Source: Symbiodinium natans
Taxonomy: Eukaryota > Sar > Dinophyceae > Suessiales > Symbiodiniaceae
Direction: 5' to 3'
NCBI GenBank assembly: GCA_905221605.1
Contig: CAJNDS010002091.1
Span: 405,001-469,000, forward strand
Length of the DNA stretch: 64,000 nt
The notes below the pieces were generated by a model, which saw only the letters and a program-made list of their open reading frames with translations, was not told the origin of the DNA and ran no database searches. A program made the translations under genes and the position numbers. This document shows, piece after piece, positions 1-9,119 of this stretch. The first letter of the stretch is position 1, and each line of letters opens with the position of its first letter.

Positions 1-132
1 CCCCAGAAAACCCCGACCCTAAACCCCTAACCCCGAAACCCTGAACAAAAAAAGCCCTAAACCCCCTAAACCCCAAACCCATGAACCCCTAACCCCTAAA
101 TTCCCAAACCCTAAACCCAGCACTTTCAACCT

Positions 133-410
133 CAGACTGCAGCGCCCTCTGTTCGACTCGCTTCGTCCAAGAGCCAAGTTGTGAGCACCTCCTGCTTTCG
201 TTTTCGGCCTCCAGCTCCTGCAGTCGCTCCGTAGGTCTCGTCGCAGCCCTGCTTCTGGCGACTCCTCTCGAACATCTTCCACAGTGACTGCTGCTCGTTC
301 TGTGGCATCAGCTTGAAGGCGTTGAAGACTTCCTTGCCGGACCAGCCTTTCACCTGCAGCAGGTCGGCATGGGTCTTGACATTCTCCAAGCTGAACGGAA
401 ACTTCGTCTT
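133..410 (-). CDS. exon-like coding segment, unknown protein
   Basis: The minus strand is open for about 90 codons from an AAACAG|AAG acceptor-like site. The peptide has normal composition and includes WSGKEVFNAFKLMPQNEQQ, then a basic stretch GGRKRKQEVLTTWLLDE. A second frame in the last third is also open and reads as coiled coil, so an intron or frameshift near base 220 is possible. I do not recognise the family. It lies downstream of the EF-hand exons on the same strand and could be a late exon of that gene or part of a different one. Confidence 0.45.
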
Positions 411-473
411 CTGTTTCGCCAAGGCCCAGCAACCACACATGAGAATAAGTGTACCCTTTCACTATTCTTATTC

Positions 474-530
474 TTACTATTATTATTATTATTATTTATA
501 TATACATATATATATATATAGATAGATATA
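474..530. repeat. TAT/TA and GATA microsatellite
   Basis: Short ATT, TA and GATA runs in a 57-bp stretch. No gene-like sequence. Confidence 0.85.
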
Positions 531-544
531 TATTCATTTTTTTG

Positions 545-612
545 GGGGGGGTTATTTTATAAGGGAACCTTGAACCCCCAACACAGAGAAAAGGGCACCA
601 CTGGGCTACCAC
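545..612. mobile_element. family A inverted-repeat element, 3' half
   Basis: Carries the family A core (TTTATAAGGGAACC, then an A-rich spacer) and the terminal GGGCACCACTGGGCTACCA; the 5' half is missing or replaced by poly-T/G. Confidence 0.6.
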
Positions 613-709
613 GGTTAAGGGTTTACGGAAAAAAGACCCATAAAGTTGACGGTTGAGGGCAACGCTATACCCTGTACCTCTTCGAGGCCAAAAAACGGGA
701 AAAGGGTAC

Positions 710-765
710 CCCTCCCTCCCTCCCCTCCCCTCCCCTCCCCTCCCCTCCCCTCTCCTCTCCTCTCC
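710..765. repeat. (CCCCT)n/(CTCTC)n simple repeat
   Basis: Pyrimidine pentamer array on the plus strand. It is followed at 766-780 by a family A terminus (CTGGGCTACCAAG). Confidence 0.85.
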
Positions 766-830
766 ATCTGGGCTACCAAGCAGAGTTCAGGGGGCACGTG
801 AGAGCCCTTTGTTCCTTGTCTCTCGCAGGC

Positions 831-875
831 CTTGTTGGTCGCGAGCAGGTCTGCCCAGTAGCTTCGAAATTCGTC
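831..875 (-). CDS. EF-hand protein gene, exon (E15)
   Basis: Minus-strand exon of exactly 15 codons (DEFRSYWADLLATNK), acceptor GTGCCAG|GAC and GC donor AAG|GCCTG. The residue pattern matches the helix that follows an EF-hand in dinoflagellate EF-hand repeat proteins (acidic-x-x-F-x-x-W). The upstream intron ends in TTTAGGG-type repeats. The plus strand also offers an acceptor (TCTCTCGCAG|G at 827), so strand is likely but not certain. Confidence 0.5.
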
Positions 876-880
876 CTGGC

Positions 881-1030
881 ACCCTAAACCCTAAACACTA
901 AACCCTAATCCCTAAACCCTACACCCTAATCCCTAAACCCTACCCCCGAAACCCTAAATCCTAAACCCTAAACCCCAAACCCTACACCGCAAAAACCTAA
1001 ACCCTAATCCCTAAACCCTGCACCCTAGAC
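881..1030. repeat. degenerate CCCTAAA tract
   Basis: C-strand telomere-like heptamers with many substitutions. Between about 1030 and 1700 I see only degenerate heptamers, a decayed element around 1045-1150, and a poly-C run at 1346-1365. Confidence 0.85.
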
Positions 1031-1716
1031 CTTGAACTCTAGGTTCTTGAGTAACCTAGGAGAAGACAGGGCACCGTTTTCGTTCAGCTAGGTATATACA
1101 AAGGATCCTAAAGCCACAAAAGGGGAAGTACTACTGGGCGTTCCGCCCTAAACCCTGAACTTTAACACCAGAACCCGAAGCCCGAAGCACTAAGATGGTG
1201 TAGTCGTAGTGGTGTTAGGCCTTAGTGACCCCTACTCCCTTCTCCCCTAGAACCCCAAACCCTCCCTCCAAACCCCAAATATAGGAAGCCTAAATTTGCT
1301 GCGGAATATGCCAGGCTGACATAGCGTAGGGTTCATATAGAGTACCCCCCCCCCTCCCCCCCCCCAGAAAAAGACAAAAGAGAACGACAGCAACAACAAT
1401 GGAAAAAACCTACCACAGAATCGCAAGGTTTCTGGCCGAAGCCTCAACCCTAAACCCTAGAAACTCTGAACTCAAACCCTAAACCCTAGACCCTCGACAC
1501 TAAACCCCTGCATCGCAAAACCAAGCCCCGGGCCTAGAAACACCAGGGCGTGCCGCTAGCTTCAGGGATATTATAACTGTACTTTAACTTAAGAACCCAA
1601 GTATAACTGTACTTATTTCCCAGTACGTTAAGAGAAAACCCCCTCGTGTGAATTAAGGAATAATGTTTGACTAAGCTGCTCTGGAAGATGTGGGGGTACT
1701 AGCAAGGAACTCTATC

Positions 1717-1754
1717 GTCGTCCAAGCGTCGTACGAGATCCGCATGCTGCAGTC
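1717..1754 (-). CDS. EF-hand protein gene, exon (E14)
   Basis: Acceptor GCGAG|GA and GA donor GAC|GATAG delimit a 38-nt minus-strand exon. It reads LQHADLVRRLDD, matching the 'GD(L/V)..AWR.LDxD' entry into an EF-hand loop. The plus-strand reading is also open (SYEIRMLQSSQGK), so the call rests on position and on fit to the family. Confidence 0.45.
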
Positions 1755-1946
1755 CTCGCAAGGCAAGCTCGTTGAGCTTCTAGAATGTACTAGAGACGAG
1801 GGTCGGGTTGCGGGTTTCGGGTGTTGGGTTGAGGGTTTAGGGTTCAGGGTGTGAAGTTCAGGGTTGAAGGTATAGGGATTTTAGGGTCTCTAGGCTCTGC
1901 AAGGCCTTTGTTCATCATCTAGCTCCCCTGTGCTCTCTTTCGCAGC

Positions 1947-1972
1947 CTTGGTCCAAGCCGAACTCCCACACT
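1947..1972 (-). CDS. possible EF-hand protein micro-exon (E13)
   Basis: Twenty-six nt between ACCAG|AGT and a GC donor (CAAG|GCTG). It reads VWEFGLD, resembling the RVSWxEF segment after an EF-hand loop. A strong plus-strand acceptor (CTCTCTTTCGCAG at 1945) competes with this call. Confidence 0.3.
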
Positions 1973-2103
1973 CTGGTATACACTTCAACCACTTCGATAC
2001 GAGTGGTGCATATGTAGTTTATTGGGTTTAAAACTAAACCCTAAACCCTAAACCAGAAACCCTAAACCCGATACCCCAAAAAACCCAAACACTAAACCCT
2101 CTC

Positions 2104-2168
2104 GGGGGGTCCTTATCGATCTTGCGCCAGGCAATGAGCGGATGCTGGTGCAACTCCAACAGCTTTGC
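2104..2168 (-). CDS. EF-hand protein gene, exon (E12)
   Basis: Acceptor GGGGAG|GCA. Reads AKLLELHQHPLIAWRKIDKD, which fits the 'HP(I/L)xAWRxxLDxD' entry to an EF-hand in dinoflagellate EF-hand repeat proteins. CCCTAAA-type repeats lie to the left and TTTAGGG repeats to the right. The donor is uncertain: a GA donor after ATC, or a site near 2104. Confidence 0.6.
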
Positions 2169-2199
2169 CTCCCCAAGGCACCACTAGAAATTTTAGGGT

Positions 2200-2300
2200 G
2201 TGGGGATTTAAGGTTTAGGGTTAGGGTTTCGGGTTTAGGGTTTAGGGCTTAGGGCTTAGGGTTTAGGGTTGAGCGACTAGGGTTTGGGATTTAGGGTACC
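2200..2300. repeat. TTTAGGG tract (degenerate)
   Basis: G-strand heptamers with GGGCTTA variants, adjoining the previous exon on its acceptor side. Confidence 0.9.
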
Positions 2301-2504
2301 CGGTACCCTTTCTAGGGGTTTACCTTGAGACCCAAAGCCTATTTTTTGGTAGGCTATTACAAAAAAACTCCTTATAGGATTCCTAGGCAACCTACTAAAA
2401 AACAAAAAAAAACAGTTTTGGGATCTTAAGGTGCCTAAACGCTAAACCCCAAACCCCAAACCCCAAACCCTAAACCGCAAAATCTACACCGCAGCTCGGT
2501 TTAC

Positions 2505-2570
2505 TTAGGGTTTAGGGTTTAGGGTTTAGGGTTTAGGGTTTAGGGTTTAGGGTTTAGGGTTTAGGGTTAG
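2505..2570. repeat. TTTAGGG tract
   Basis: About nine nearly perfect G-strand telomere heptamers. Confidence 0.95.
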
Positions 2571-2700
2571 GAACCGGTCCTTGGGACAGCAGGCTGGGGG
2601 TGCGAACTTCAGGACGTCTGTTGCTGGAATGTTTCAAGCTCGGGGTCTTTGAGTCTTCACAAAGCCTATTACGCCCGACTCGCCCTTGGGAGTTTAAGGG

Positions 2701-2765
2701 GCTTGGGGTTTAGGGTTTAGGGTTTAGGGTTTGGGGTTTAGGGTTTAGGGTTTGGGGTCTGGGGT
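2701..2765. repeat. TTTAGGG tract
   Basis: G-strand heptamers with GGGTTTGGGG variants, running into a G-rich stretch. Confidence 0.9.
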
Positions 2766-2853
2766 TTAAGGTTGGAGCGGGGGAGGGGGGTGGGGGGAGG
2801 GCTTGGGGGCGCCAGGGTTTTGGAATTTGGGGTCGATGCCCTCTGCAACTGAC

Positions 2854-2930
2854 CTCTCCCATCATCCCGAGGGGCCTTGATCACCCGCATGTTGTTTGCA
2901 TCAGGCGGGTAGTACCTTAGACTTGGCATC
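2854..2930 (-). CDS. EF-hand protein gene, exon (E11)
   Basis: Acceptor CACCAG|G and strong GT donor AGAG|GTCAGT on the minus strand. Reads MPSLRYYPPDANNMRVIK followed by APRDDGR. The DANNMRVIK part suits the linker between FLDxW and the next EF-hand. An internal acceptor (CTAAG|GTAC at 2915) is an alternative. Flank orientation is reversed compared with most exons here (TTTAGGG left, CCCTAAA right). Confidence 0.5.
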
Positions 2931-2952
2931 CTGGTGTGGGGTCTACACAGCG

Positions 2953-3085
2953 TAAACCCTAAACCCTAAACCCTAAACCCTAAACCCTAAACCCTAAACC
3001 CTAAACCCTAAACCCTAAACCCTAAACCCTAAACCCTAAACCCTAAACTAAACCCTAAACCCTAAACCCTAAACCCTAAACCTTA
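2953..3085. repeat. CCCTAAA tract
   Basis: About 18 C-strand telomere heptamers, nearly perfect, with one 3-bp loss near 3048. Confidence 0.95.
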
Positions 3086-3173
3086 TACCCCCCACACCCT
3101 GAACTAAGGCCTGGAGTTGGGGCCGCCCCAAGCCCCCTTGATCCTTAACCCTATGGTTTAGGAGTGTAGGGAT

Positions 3174-3354
3174 TGGGGTTTAGGGTTTAGGGTTTAGGGT
3201 TTAGGGTTTAGGGTTTAGGGTTTAGGGTTTAGGGTTTAGGGTTTAGGGTTTAGGGTTTAGGGTTTAGGGTTTAGGGCAAAGTCTTCTAAACCCTAAACCC
3301 TAAACCCTAAACCCTAAACCCTAAACCCTAAACCCTAAACCCTAAACCCTAAAC
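3174..3354. repeat. head-to-head telomere repeat junction
   Basis: TTTAGGG heptamers (3174-3276) are followed after about 9 bp by CCCTAAA heptamers (3286-3354). This is the orientation of two fused telomeres. It is also a large inverted repeat able to form a long RNA or DNA hairpin inside the predicted intron between E10 and E11. Confidence 0.95.
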
Positions 3355-3364
3355 CAGCCCTAGC

Positions 3365-3428
3365 TGAGATGCATGTACGCCGGGAGCTGCCAGCGATCCA
3401 GGAAGGCCAGGCTGTGCACCGTTAAGAT
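3365..3428 (-). CDS. EF-hand protein gene, exon (E10)
   Basis: A ten-C polypyrimidine tract ends in CTCAG before the exon, and the donor is GC (CTCA|GCTAG). Reads SLAFLDRWQLPAYMHL, the 'FLDxWxxPxY' segment that follows the second EF-hand of each unit in this protein type. It comes directly after E9 in transcription order, as the family order requires. The acceptor could instead be CACAG|C at about 3412. Confidence 0.65.
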
Positions 3429-3442
3429 CTGAGGGGGGGGGG

Positions 3443-3511
3443 AGGGGTCTAGGGTTTAGGGTTTAGGGTTTAGGGTTTAGGGTTTAGGGTTTAGGGTTTA
3501 GGGTTTAGGGC
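3443..3511. repeat. TTTAGGG tract
   Basis: G-strand heptamers that supply the region upstream of the acceptor of the 3.4 kb exon. Confidence 0.95.
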
Positions 3512-3616
3512 TAGACCCAAGAGCAACCCGGGAGAAAAACAAGTGCCCTACTTGGTTCAAAGCAGCTTGCAGGGAAACCTAAACCCCAAGAAAAGGGAAT
3601 AAGGTGGTTGGTAGGT
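3511..3616. mobile_element. family B inverted-repeat element, diverged
   Basis: Starts CTAGACCC with GAGCAACC, then GTGCCCTACTTGG, an A-rich GGGAATAAGG part and a GGTAG end. A relative of the elements at 27.36, 29.28 and 63.84 kb. Confidence 0.5.
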
Positions 3617-3792
3617 CTTTCTTGCAGGTTCAAGGTCCTCCAGCAATACTAGCGCACTTTAGGGGCTTATAAGTTCCTTATAAGTACAGTTGGAATGGGG
3701 TGATTGGGGGGGGGGGGAGGGTGGTAGGTCTTAAGGAACGTTTAGGGCTTCTTCGGATTGGTCGCTTTATAAGGGAACCTGGAACCCGAAAA

Positions 3793-3847
3793 TGGGTTTA
3801 GGGTTTAGGGTTTAGGGTTTAGGGTTTAGGGTTTAGGGTTTAGGGTC
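3793..3847. repeat. TTTAGGG tract
   Basis: Seven to eight G-strand heptamers. Confidence 0.95.
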
Positions 3848-3935
3848 TACCAAGACTTAAGACGCGAAGCCTGACCTGCAAGGCCCCCCTTACATGGTAT
3901 CCCCTCAACCCCATTGAAACCACCGGGAAGAACGG

Positions 3936-4110
3936 GGACCCTAAACCCTAAACCCTAAACCCTAAACCCTAAGCCCTAAAGCCTATAAACCCACCATGAA
4001 CCACCGGGGGGAAGAGGGAGCCCTCAACCCCAAACCCTGGAACCTAAACCCTACGCTCCCCTTAAACCTAGAACCTCAACCCTAAACCCCAAACCCTGAA
4101 ACCCTAAACC
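3936..4110. repeat. degenerate CCCTAAA tract
   Basis: C-strand heptamers, decayed toward the right, on the donor side of the 4.1 kb exon. Confidence 0.85.
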
Positions 4111-4116
4111 CCAATC

Positions 4117-4183
4117 ATAAGTTTGAGCGGAGTGGCGCCCAGCCCCTGCCTGTCCAGGTACTGAAAAAGGTTCGAGGCCTTGC
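4117..4183 (-). CDS. EF-hand protein gene, exon (E9)
   Basis: Acceptor CTAAG|GC joins E8 (ending in phase G) to make Gly. Reads KASNLFQYLDRQGLGATPLKL, with a degenerate EF-hand loop D-R-Q-G-L-G. The 'LFxxLDxQGLG' motif is typical of the second EF-hand in dinoflagellate EF-hand repeat proteins. A GA donor (CTTAT|GATTG) is proposed. The canonical loop acid at position 12 is missing, so calcium binding is doubtful. Confidence 0.75.
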
Positions 4184-4252
4184 CTTAGATTTCATGGGTT
4201 CCCCTACTACCCCCCCCCTCTTTTGGGTTTAGGGTTTAGGGTTTAAGGATTT

Positions 4253-4448
4253 AGGGTTTAAAGGGTTTAGAGGGTTTAAAGGGGTTAAAAGGTTTCAAGA
4301 GTTTAAAGGGTTTAAAGGGTTTAAAGGGTTTAAAGGGTTTAAGGGTTTAAAGGGTTTAAAGGGTTTAAAGGGTTTAAAGGGTTTAAAAGGTTTAAAAGGT
4401 TTAAAGGGTGTAAAGGGGTTTAAAAGGTTTAAAGGGTTTAGAGTTTAG
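4253..4448. repeat. GGGTTTAAA 9-mer array
   Basis: A homogenised variant of the telomere repeat in which AAA is added to each unit; about 20 units. It lies in the predicted intron upstream of the 4.1 kb exon. Confidence 0.95.
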
Positions 4449-4686
4449 GGCTACCCCCCCCCCCCGCCCCCCTACCTAGGTTCCCCCCGTAATCAAGGCG
4501 ATTTAGGGACAATTAAGCTTAACGGGGGAACCTCGGAGGGGGGGGGGGGGGGTTAGTATAGAGGGGGGGTAGTATCCCTAAACCCTAAAACCTAAACCCT
4601 AAACCCTACAGAGGGGGGGAAGCAGGGGAATCCATGAAGGTTCAGGGAACTTAGAACCCAATGATATCTGGTTTAGGGTTTAGGGT

Positions 4687-4832
4687 TTAGGGCTTAGGAT
4701 ACTTATAACCCAGTTGTAGCTGTACTTATCGGCCGCTTACAAGCCCTTAAAGTGCCCTAAAAAGGTTCTCATTGGGTTATAAGTACAGGTATAATTTGGT
4801 TTCTAAAGTACCATGAACCTCTCAGTGTGGGT
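4687..4832. mobile_element. family C inverted-repeat element, partial
   Basis: Internal family C pattern (ACTTATAACCCAGTT, GTGCCC, GGGTTATAAGTACAG) ending AAGTACCATGAACCTCTCAG. The left terminus is eroded. Confidence 0.55.
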
Positions 4833-4954
4833 TCAGTGTCTTGAAAAGGGAACCCCTTATATACCCCTTACATACCCCATACAACCCAAGGGCCATACTT
4901 CAGAAGCCGTTAACGGAGGTAAGGGTGTGTGTTTAGTGCTTAGGGTCTAGGGAC

Positions 4955-5062
4955 TGGGTAGCCCAGTAACTCTGTGATGGTAAGGGCACCCTTTTTGGGC
5001 TGGTTGCTTTATAAGGGAACCCAGAACAAAAAAGGTGTAAAGGGTACCACTGGGCAACCAAG
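4955..5062. mobile_element. family A inverted-repeat element
   Basis: GTAGCCCAGTAAC at the left and ACTGGGCAACCAAG at the right, with a TTTATAAGGGAACCC core, about 108 bp. It begins GT and ends AG, so it could act as an intron. The 5063-5950 region beyond it holds a poly-C run at 5089-5107, short CA repeats, a few telomere heptamers and no convincing exon. Confidence 0.8.
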
Positions 5063-5951
5063 GAGACCCTAAACCCTAGCGTAGCCCCGCCCCCCCCCCC
5101 CCCCCCCTCGAAAAAAAAAAAACAACAACTAACAATAAAATAAAATGAAAGATACCGCGGTCCATGCTATAGGAAACTCCGTGAAAAGGGTATCCCTATT
5201 CTATAGGAAACCACCATGCAGGTAGTTCTCTAAAATCGGGTTTGTTTGTTGGGATCCTGTTTACAAGGTGTCGCACTATACGGGGACCCCAAAGGGAACC
5301 GATATAGAAAATAAGCATAAGCAACCACGGGGGTGGAAGGGAGGGGGGGGGGGGGGGCATATTCACCAAAACAGGGCGTAATGGTTCCAAACAAGCCCTA
5401 GTCAAGGAATTTGTCTGGGGTGCATTCACCCCCCTCCCGTCCACTTCTTGGGTTCCTTATGTAACAACCCACGTGACACACACACACACACAAACATGCA
5501 GCTCCCATGTGCCACACTAACATCCAGCGTTTAGGGTTTAGGGTTTTGGGTTGAAATAGAGGGCCAGCTCTTTCGGGCTTCAGGGGTTGGCCCTTCGGCT
5601 CAATGCGTGGATTGTAGTCAAGCCCTCAAAGTTCTTGTGCTCGGGTCTGAATAGACCATGTGCGAATGAGGGCCCTATATACCCTTTAAGGATCATTCCC
5701 TACTAAGAGCCCTAAACCTAAACCCTAAACCCTAAACCCTTAACCCTAAACCCTAAACCCCTCAAAGAGCCCTCAGAGCCCGGGGCTTGCGGGTTTACAT
5801 AGGGTTTTGGGGGCTTTGGCCTTTTGGGGTTTAGGGTTTCTATGAGGCGAACAGCTTTCAAGTCCAAGTCCTAGCACCTAATGCGCAGCTTTAAGCCCTA
5901 GACCCTAAACCCTAAACCCTAAACCCGAAAGCGCTGGTGTGTCTAAGGCAC

Positions 5952-5991
5952 CGCGATAGTGCAGCGTCTGCAGCCGCGCCGAGAAGGTAAC
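5952..5991 (-). CDS. EF-hand protein gene, exon (E8)
   Basis: Acceptor GCAGAG|GTT, GT donor CGCG|GTGCC, 40 nt. Reads VTFSARLQTLHYR, the helix and 'LxxLGYRG' motif that ends the first EF-hand of a unit. In phase with E7 (phase 0) and E9 (phase 1). Upstream bases are also open in the same frame (REASAYTAKKAFTRH), so the exon may start earlier, but the AG|G site gives the better family fit. Confidence 0.75.
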
Positions 5992-6038
5992 CTCTGCATG
6001 TCGAGTGAAGGCTTTCTTCGCGGTGTAAGCCGAGGCTT

Positions 6039-6145
6039 CTCTTGGTAGGGTTTAGGGTTTAGGGTTCAGGGTTCAGGGTTCAGGGTTTAAGGTGTAGGGT
6101 TTAGGGTTTAGGGTCTAGGGTCTAGGGTCTAGGGCTTAGGGTTTC
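6039..6145. repeat. TTTAGGG tract
   Basis: G-strand heptamers with GGGTTCA and GGGTCTA variants. Confidence 0.9.
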
Positions 6146-6251
6146 GTGTTTCGGGTTTATGGTCAGAAACCATCTCAATTACAAGTACAGTTATACTGGG
6201 GTGATAGGGGGTGGGGGGGAGGGAGGTTGCAGGTCTTAGGGTTGAGGGCTT

Positions 6252-6365
6252 CTTGGGAGCCCAGTAAGCTTAGATTACATAAGGGTACCCTTTTTGGGCA
6301 CTGGGTTTTAATAAGGAACCTTGAACCCAAAAAAAGATAAAAAGGGGTACCGTCGGGCTACCAAG
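6252..6365. mobile_element. family A inverted-repeat element
   Basis: GGAGCCCAGTAAG at the left and CGGGCTACCAAG at the right, with the usual AAGGGTACCCTTTTTGGG and A-rich internal parts. Confidence 0.75.
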
Positions 6366-6625
6366 TTCTCTACTCTTGCGAGCTTTTTTCAGCATCCTCA
6401 ATCCCCAAGCCCTGAACCCAAAAAGCTTAGAGGCTTCCGGGATTGAGGATGTAAACCCCACATGCTACTCCCTAGCAGAGTTCAGAGCTTGGGGTTTAGG
6501 GTTGAGTCAGAAAAACAATTGAGGTGTCCAACGTCTTCCTTCTCTCCGGGCCCTATGTGGCACACACAGCTTGCGTTCCTTTGGGAACATATTCCTCCAA
6601 GAACTGGGGTTAGGGTTCTGGGGCC

Positions 6626-6748
6626 CTAAACCCTAAACCCTAAACCCTAAACCCTAAACCCTAAACCCTAAACCCTAAACCCTAAACCCTAAACCCTAAA
6701 CCCTAAACCCTAAACCCAAACCCCTAAGCCCTAAACCCTAAACCCTCT
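6626..6748. repeat. CCCTAAA tract
   Basis: About 17 C-strand heptamers, then a short CT repeat, on the donor side of the 6.8 kb exon. Confidence 0.95.
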
Positions 6749-6782
6749 CTCTCTCTCTGAAGTCACTCTTCCACCGGGGAGC

Positions 6783-6843
6783 CCGGTTGACTCGGCCGCT
6801 TCGGTTGTCGTCCAGGAACCGGAACATTTCAGCGGCGCTGTCC
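6783..6843 (-). CDS. EF-hand protein gene, exon (E7)
   Basis: Acceptor GCGCAG|G and GC donor CGG|GCTCC on the minus strand, 61 nt. Reads DSAAEMFRFLDDNRSGRVNR. The loop D-D-N-R-S-G-R-V-N is a clear EF-hand signature with Phe/Leu before it and Val at position 8; position 12 is not acidic. The first base completes the Arg codon opened by E6. CCCTAAA flanks on the left, TTTAGGG on the right. Confidence 0.8.
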
Positions 6844-6866
6844 CTGCGCTCTCGGATTTTGCAGCT

Positions 6867-6925
6867 CAGGGTTTAGGGTTTAGGGTTTAGGGTTTAGGGT
6901 TTAGGGTTTAGGGTTTAGGGTTGAT
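6867..6925. repeat. TTTAGGG tract
   Basis: Eight G-strand heptamers directly beside the 6.8 kb island. Confidence 0.95.
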
Positions 6926-7298
6926 GGTTTAGGGGCTCAGGGTTTGGGGTGCTGGCTTTGCCCGAAACCATAGACCCTGAACGCTGGACCCTCAACCATT
7001 AATCTGAAAATGGTGCTTATAACCCAATGTTAAGTGTACTTGTAACCCCTTCCCAGATTTATTGGGGATTATTTTGTTCCACAAGCTTCGATCATGTCCG
7101 TTTTTTGGGAAGGGGGGGTGGGGGTGTAGGGGCAGGGGGTGGGGGGCTTTCTTCAAATCCCTTGAACCCTTAACCCAAAAAAATTGGGGCTGCAGGCGAT
7201 TGCTATGGTACTTTTGGGTCCAGTTGAGCTTTAGAAGGCTTGTTGTCAAACCAACCTGAACCGAGGTTTGTTGGAAGGCTCTCAAGTTCAGTGTGCGC

Positions 7299-7331
7299 GC
7301 GCGCGCGGGTATGTGTGTGTGTGTGTGTGTG
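7299..7331. repeat. CG/GT dinucleotide microsatellite
   Basis: GCGCGC followed by (GT)n. The rest of 6930-7540 is degenerate heptamers and unique sequence without a recognisable exon. Confidence 0.85.
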
Positions 7332-7546
7332 TTTGTTTTCTCGTGCGCGCCGTGTATGTGCTTCCGTGTCCGGAGGTTCCCGAAAACAACCTCATTTAAG
7401 CCACAAGCCCTTCAGATTAAGAACCATTTCTATGACCCGAAACCCTCAACCCTCAACTTTCGGGGTTCTCTGAGAACCCTCCAGTGAATCCTCCAGCCTC
7501 CACCCCTTCCTCTCGGAACCCGCAACCCTAAGGTTTGCTTACTAAG

Positions 7547-7678
7547 CTACTGTTTGCTTAAGAACCCCTAAACCCTAATCCCTAAGCCCTAAACCCGAAC
7601 CCAAAAACTCAAATAAGCCTTCCCTGTACGGGGATTGTTTTTTCCTTCTTTTTTTGGGGATCTTAAGCAAATAGTAGT
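7547..7678. mobile_element. family F inverted-repeat element with telomere insert
   Basis: Termini GTTTGCTTAAGAACCCC and GGGGATCTTAAGCAAATAG. Between them lies about 40 bp of CCCTAAA-type heptamers (7561-7603) that is absent from the copies at 38.9, 43.0 and 45.3 kb. Confidence 0.8.
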
Positions 7679-7851
7679 ATGCCGCCGTCAGCCCTCAACC
7701 ATTGAAGCCTGTTGAGGGTTGCTAGAGTTTAGGGGGTGTATAGAGTTTTTTGTAGGGTTTATATGTGTTTTGCAGGGTCTCTCGGGATTCTATAGCGTTT
7801 ATAGGCTTTATAGAGTTTATAGAGCTTGTCGACCCGGATCACCGTGAATGC

Positions 7852-7930
7852 TAAAACCCTAAACCGTAAACCCTAAACCCTAAACCCTAAACCCTAAACC
7901 CTAAACCCTAAACCCTAACCCCAAACCCGA
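7852..7930. repeat. CCCTAAA tract
   Basis: About ten C-strand heptamers on the donor side of the 7.95 kb exon. Confidence 0.95.
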
Positions 7931-7938
7931 ACCAGGGC

Positions 7939-7991
7939 CTGAAGCGTTCCCGGATCACGAGCTTGAAGCGAGCCAGCTCCATGGCCGTGAC
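7939..7991 (-). CDS. EF-hand protein gene, exon (E6)
   Basis: Acceptor GAAAG|GTC and GC donor TTCAG|GCCC, 53 nt, phase 0 in and phase 2 out. Reads VTAMELARFKLVIRERF, the linker helix (ELxxFKxxIxxxF) that joins two EF-hands in this protein type. It connects in phase to E5 and E7. Confidence 0.75.
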
Positions 7992-8022
7992 CTTTCTCTG
8001 GGGGTTTCAGGGTTTAGGGTTA

Positions 8023-8100
8023 GTTTAAGGGTTAAGGGTTAAGGGTTAAGGGCTAAGGGTTAAGGGTTAAGGGTTTAGAGTTTAGACTTTAGAGTTTAGG
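8023..8100. repeat. TTAAGGG variant heptamers
   Basis: GGGTTAA units replace GGGTTTA for about seven repeats beside ordinary heptamers. Confidence 0.9.
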
Positions 8101-8544
8101 GTGGCTTCTAGGGGCTCTGGTGCTTTTTTTGTGTTTCAGAGTTGTTTGTCTTCTTTTTGGCCACCAAAAAAACTCTGGTAAAACCAAAGCCTGAACCACA
8201 AAAAACAAACTTGCCATGAACTCGGGGATGTTAAGGCACGCTGGTAGTTCAGGGCATGGGACTATATAATAATCCACGCACCCTAAGAGTTCTAATGGCC
8301 CCAACTGCCCTAGTAGCCCCAATAAGCCCAATGACTTGAACGACCCTAGAACGAAACCTCCCCGCTTAGGGATTAGGGTCCTACCCCCCCCCCCCCCCAT
8401 CCCCACACTCAGGTCTTGTACTACAGGCAACGAAACCGCCTGCGTCCCCAAACCCTCAGAAACCCAACCCTGAATAGGATCACGAATTCCAGGTCGTTTA
8501 AGGTCTTCCTTCAAGTCGTCTTGGGCTCCCTTGGCAACCCTAAG

Positions 8545-8655
8545 CTCTCAGCCCTAAACCCTAAACCCTAAACCCGAAACCCTAAACCCTAAACCCGAAA
8601 CCCTAAACCCTAAACCCGAAACCCTAAACCCTACACCCGAAACCCTAAAACCTGG
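8545..8655. repeat. CCCTAAA higher-order repeat
   Basis: Heptamers are arranged as a 21-bp unit, two CCCTAAA and one CCCGAAA, repeated about four times. This is a local amplification of a variant. Confidence 0.85.
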
Positions 8656-8669
8656 TGCTACCGTGGCTC

Positions 8670-8721
8670 TGTGTGCAAGTCGAGGAGAGTGACCACACCA
8701 GAGTCCCGCTTGTCCATGTAC
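8670..8721 (-). CDS. EF-hand protein gene, exon (E5)
   Basis: Acceptor TTGCGAG|G and a GA donor (ACA|GAGCC; a GT donor 9 bases further is an alternative), 52 nt. Reads YMDKRDSGVVTLLDLHT. The loop D-K-R-D-S-G-V-V-T-L-L-D has the EF-hand pattern with an acidic residue at position 12. Its first G completes the Lys codon of E4, giving ALWKYMDKRDSG. Confidence 0.8.
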
Positions 8722-8757
8722 CTCGCAAGTGGGCGCAAAAGGATGGAGGTGTTGAGA

Positions 8758-8835
8758 GCTTAGGGTTTAGGGTTTAGGGTTTAGGGTTTAGGGTTTAGGG
8801 TTTAGGGTTTAGGGTTTTAGGGTACGTTTAGGGCT
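8758..8835. repeat. TTTAGGG tract
   Basis: About ten G-strand heptamers on the acceptor side of the 8.7 kb exon. Confidence 0.95.
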
Positions 8836-9081
8836 TAGGGCTTGAATTAGGGGCTAACTTCGGGGTCCTTGGCAGGGTTTAGGGTTGAGGCTTGAATCCA
8901 ACCCCAACAAAGCTGTCATAACCCCCCCCTCAAGATCAAAGAAACTCTGAATCTTAAACCCTAAAAATTCTACAAATTCTAAAAACTTTAAAAACCCTCA
9001 AAAACCTAAAAACCTAAAAACCCTAAAACCCTAAACCCTAAACCCTAAACCCTCCACCACTCCACAATGAAGCCGCGCAGC

Positions 9082-9119
9082 TTCCACAGAGCCGGGATGT
9101 GGCCACGAAAGCCAATGTC
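9082..9119 (-). CDS. EF-hand protein gene, exon (E4)
   Basis: Acceptor TGCTGAG|GAC and GC donor TGGAA|GCTG, 38 nt. Reads DIGFRGHIPALW, matching the 'xLGFxGDxxALWRxLD' approach to an EF-hand. Phase 0 in, phase 2 out, fitting E3 and E5 exactly. Confidence 0.78.

Noticed and set aside
1-130. A true chromosome end at the window start
   Set aside because: The heptamers are degenerate and similar tracts occur everywhere, in both orientations.
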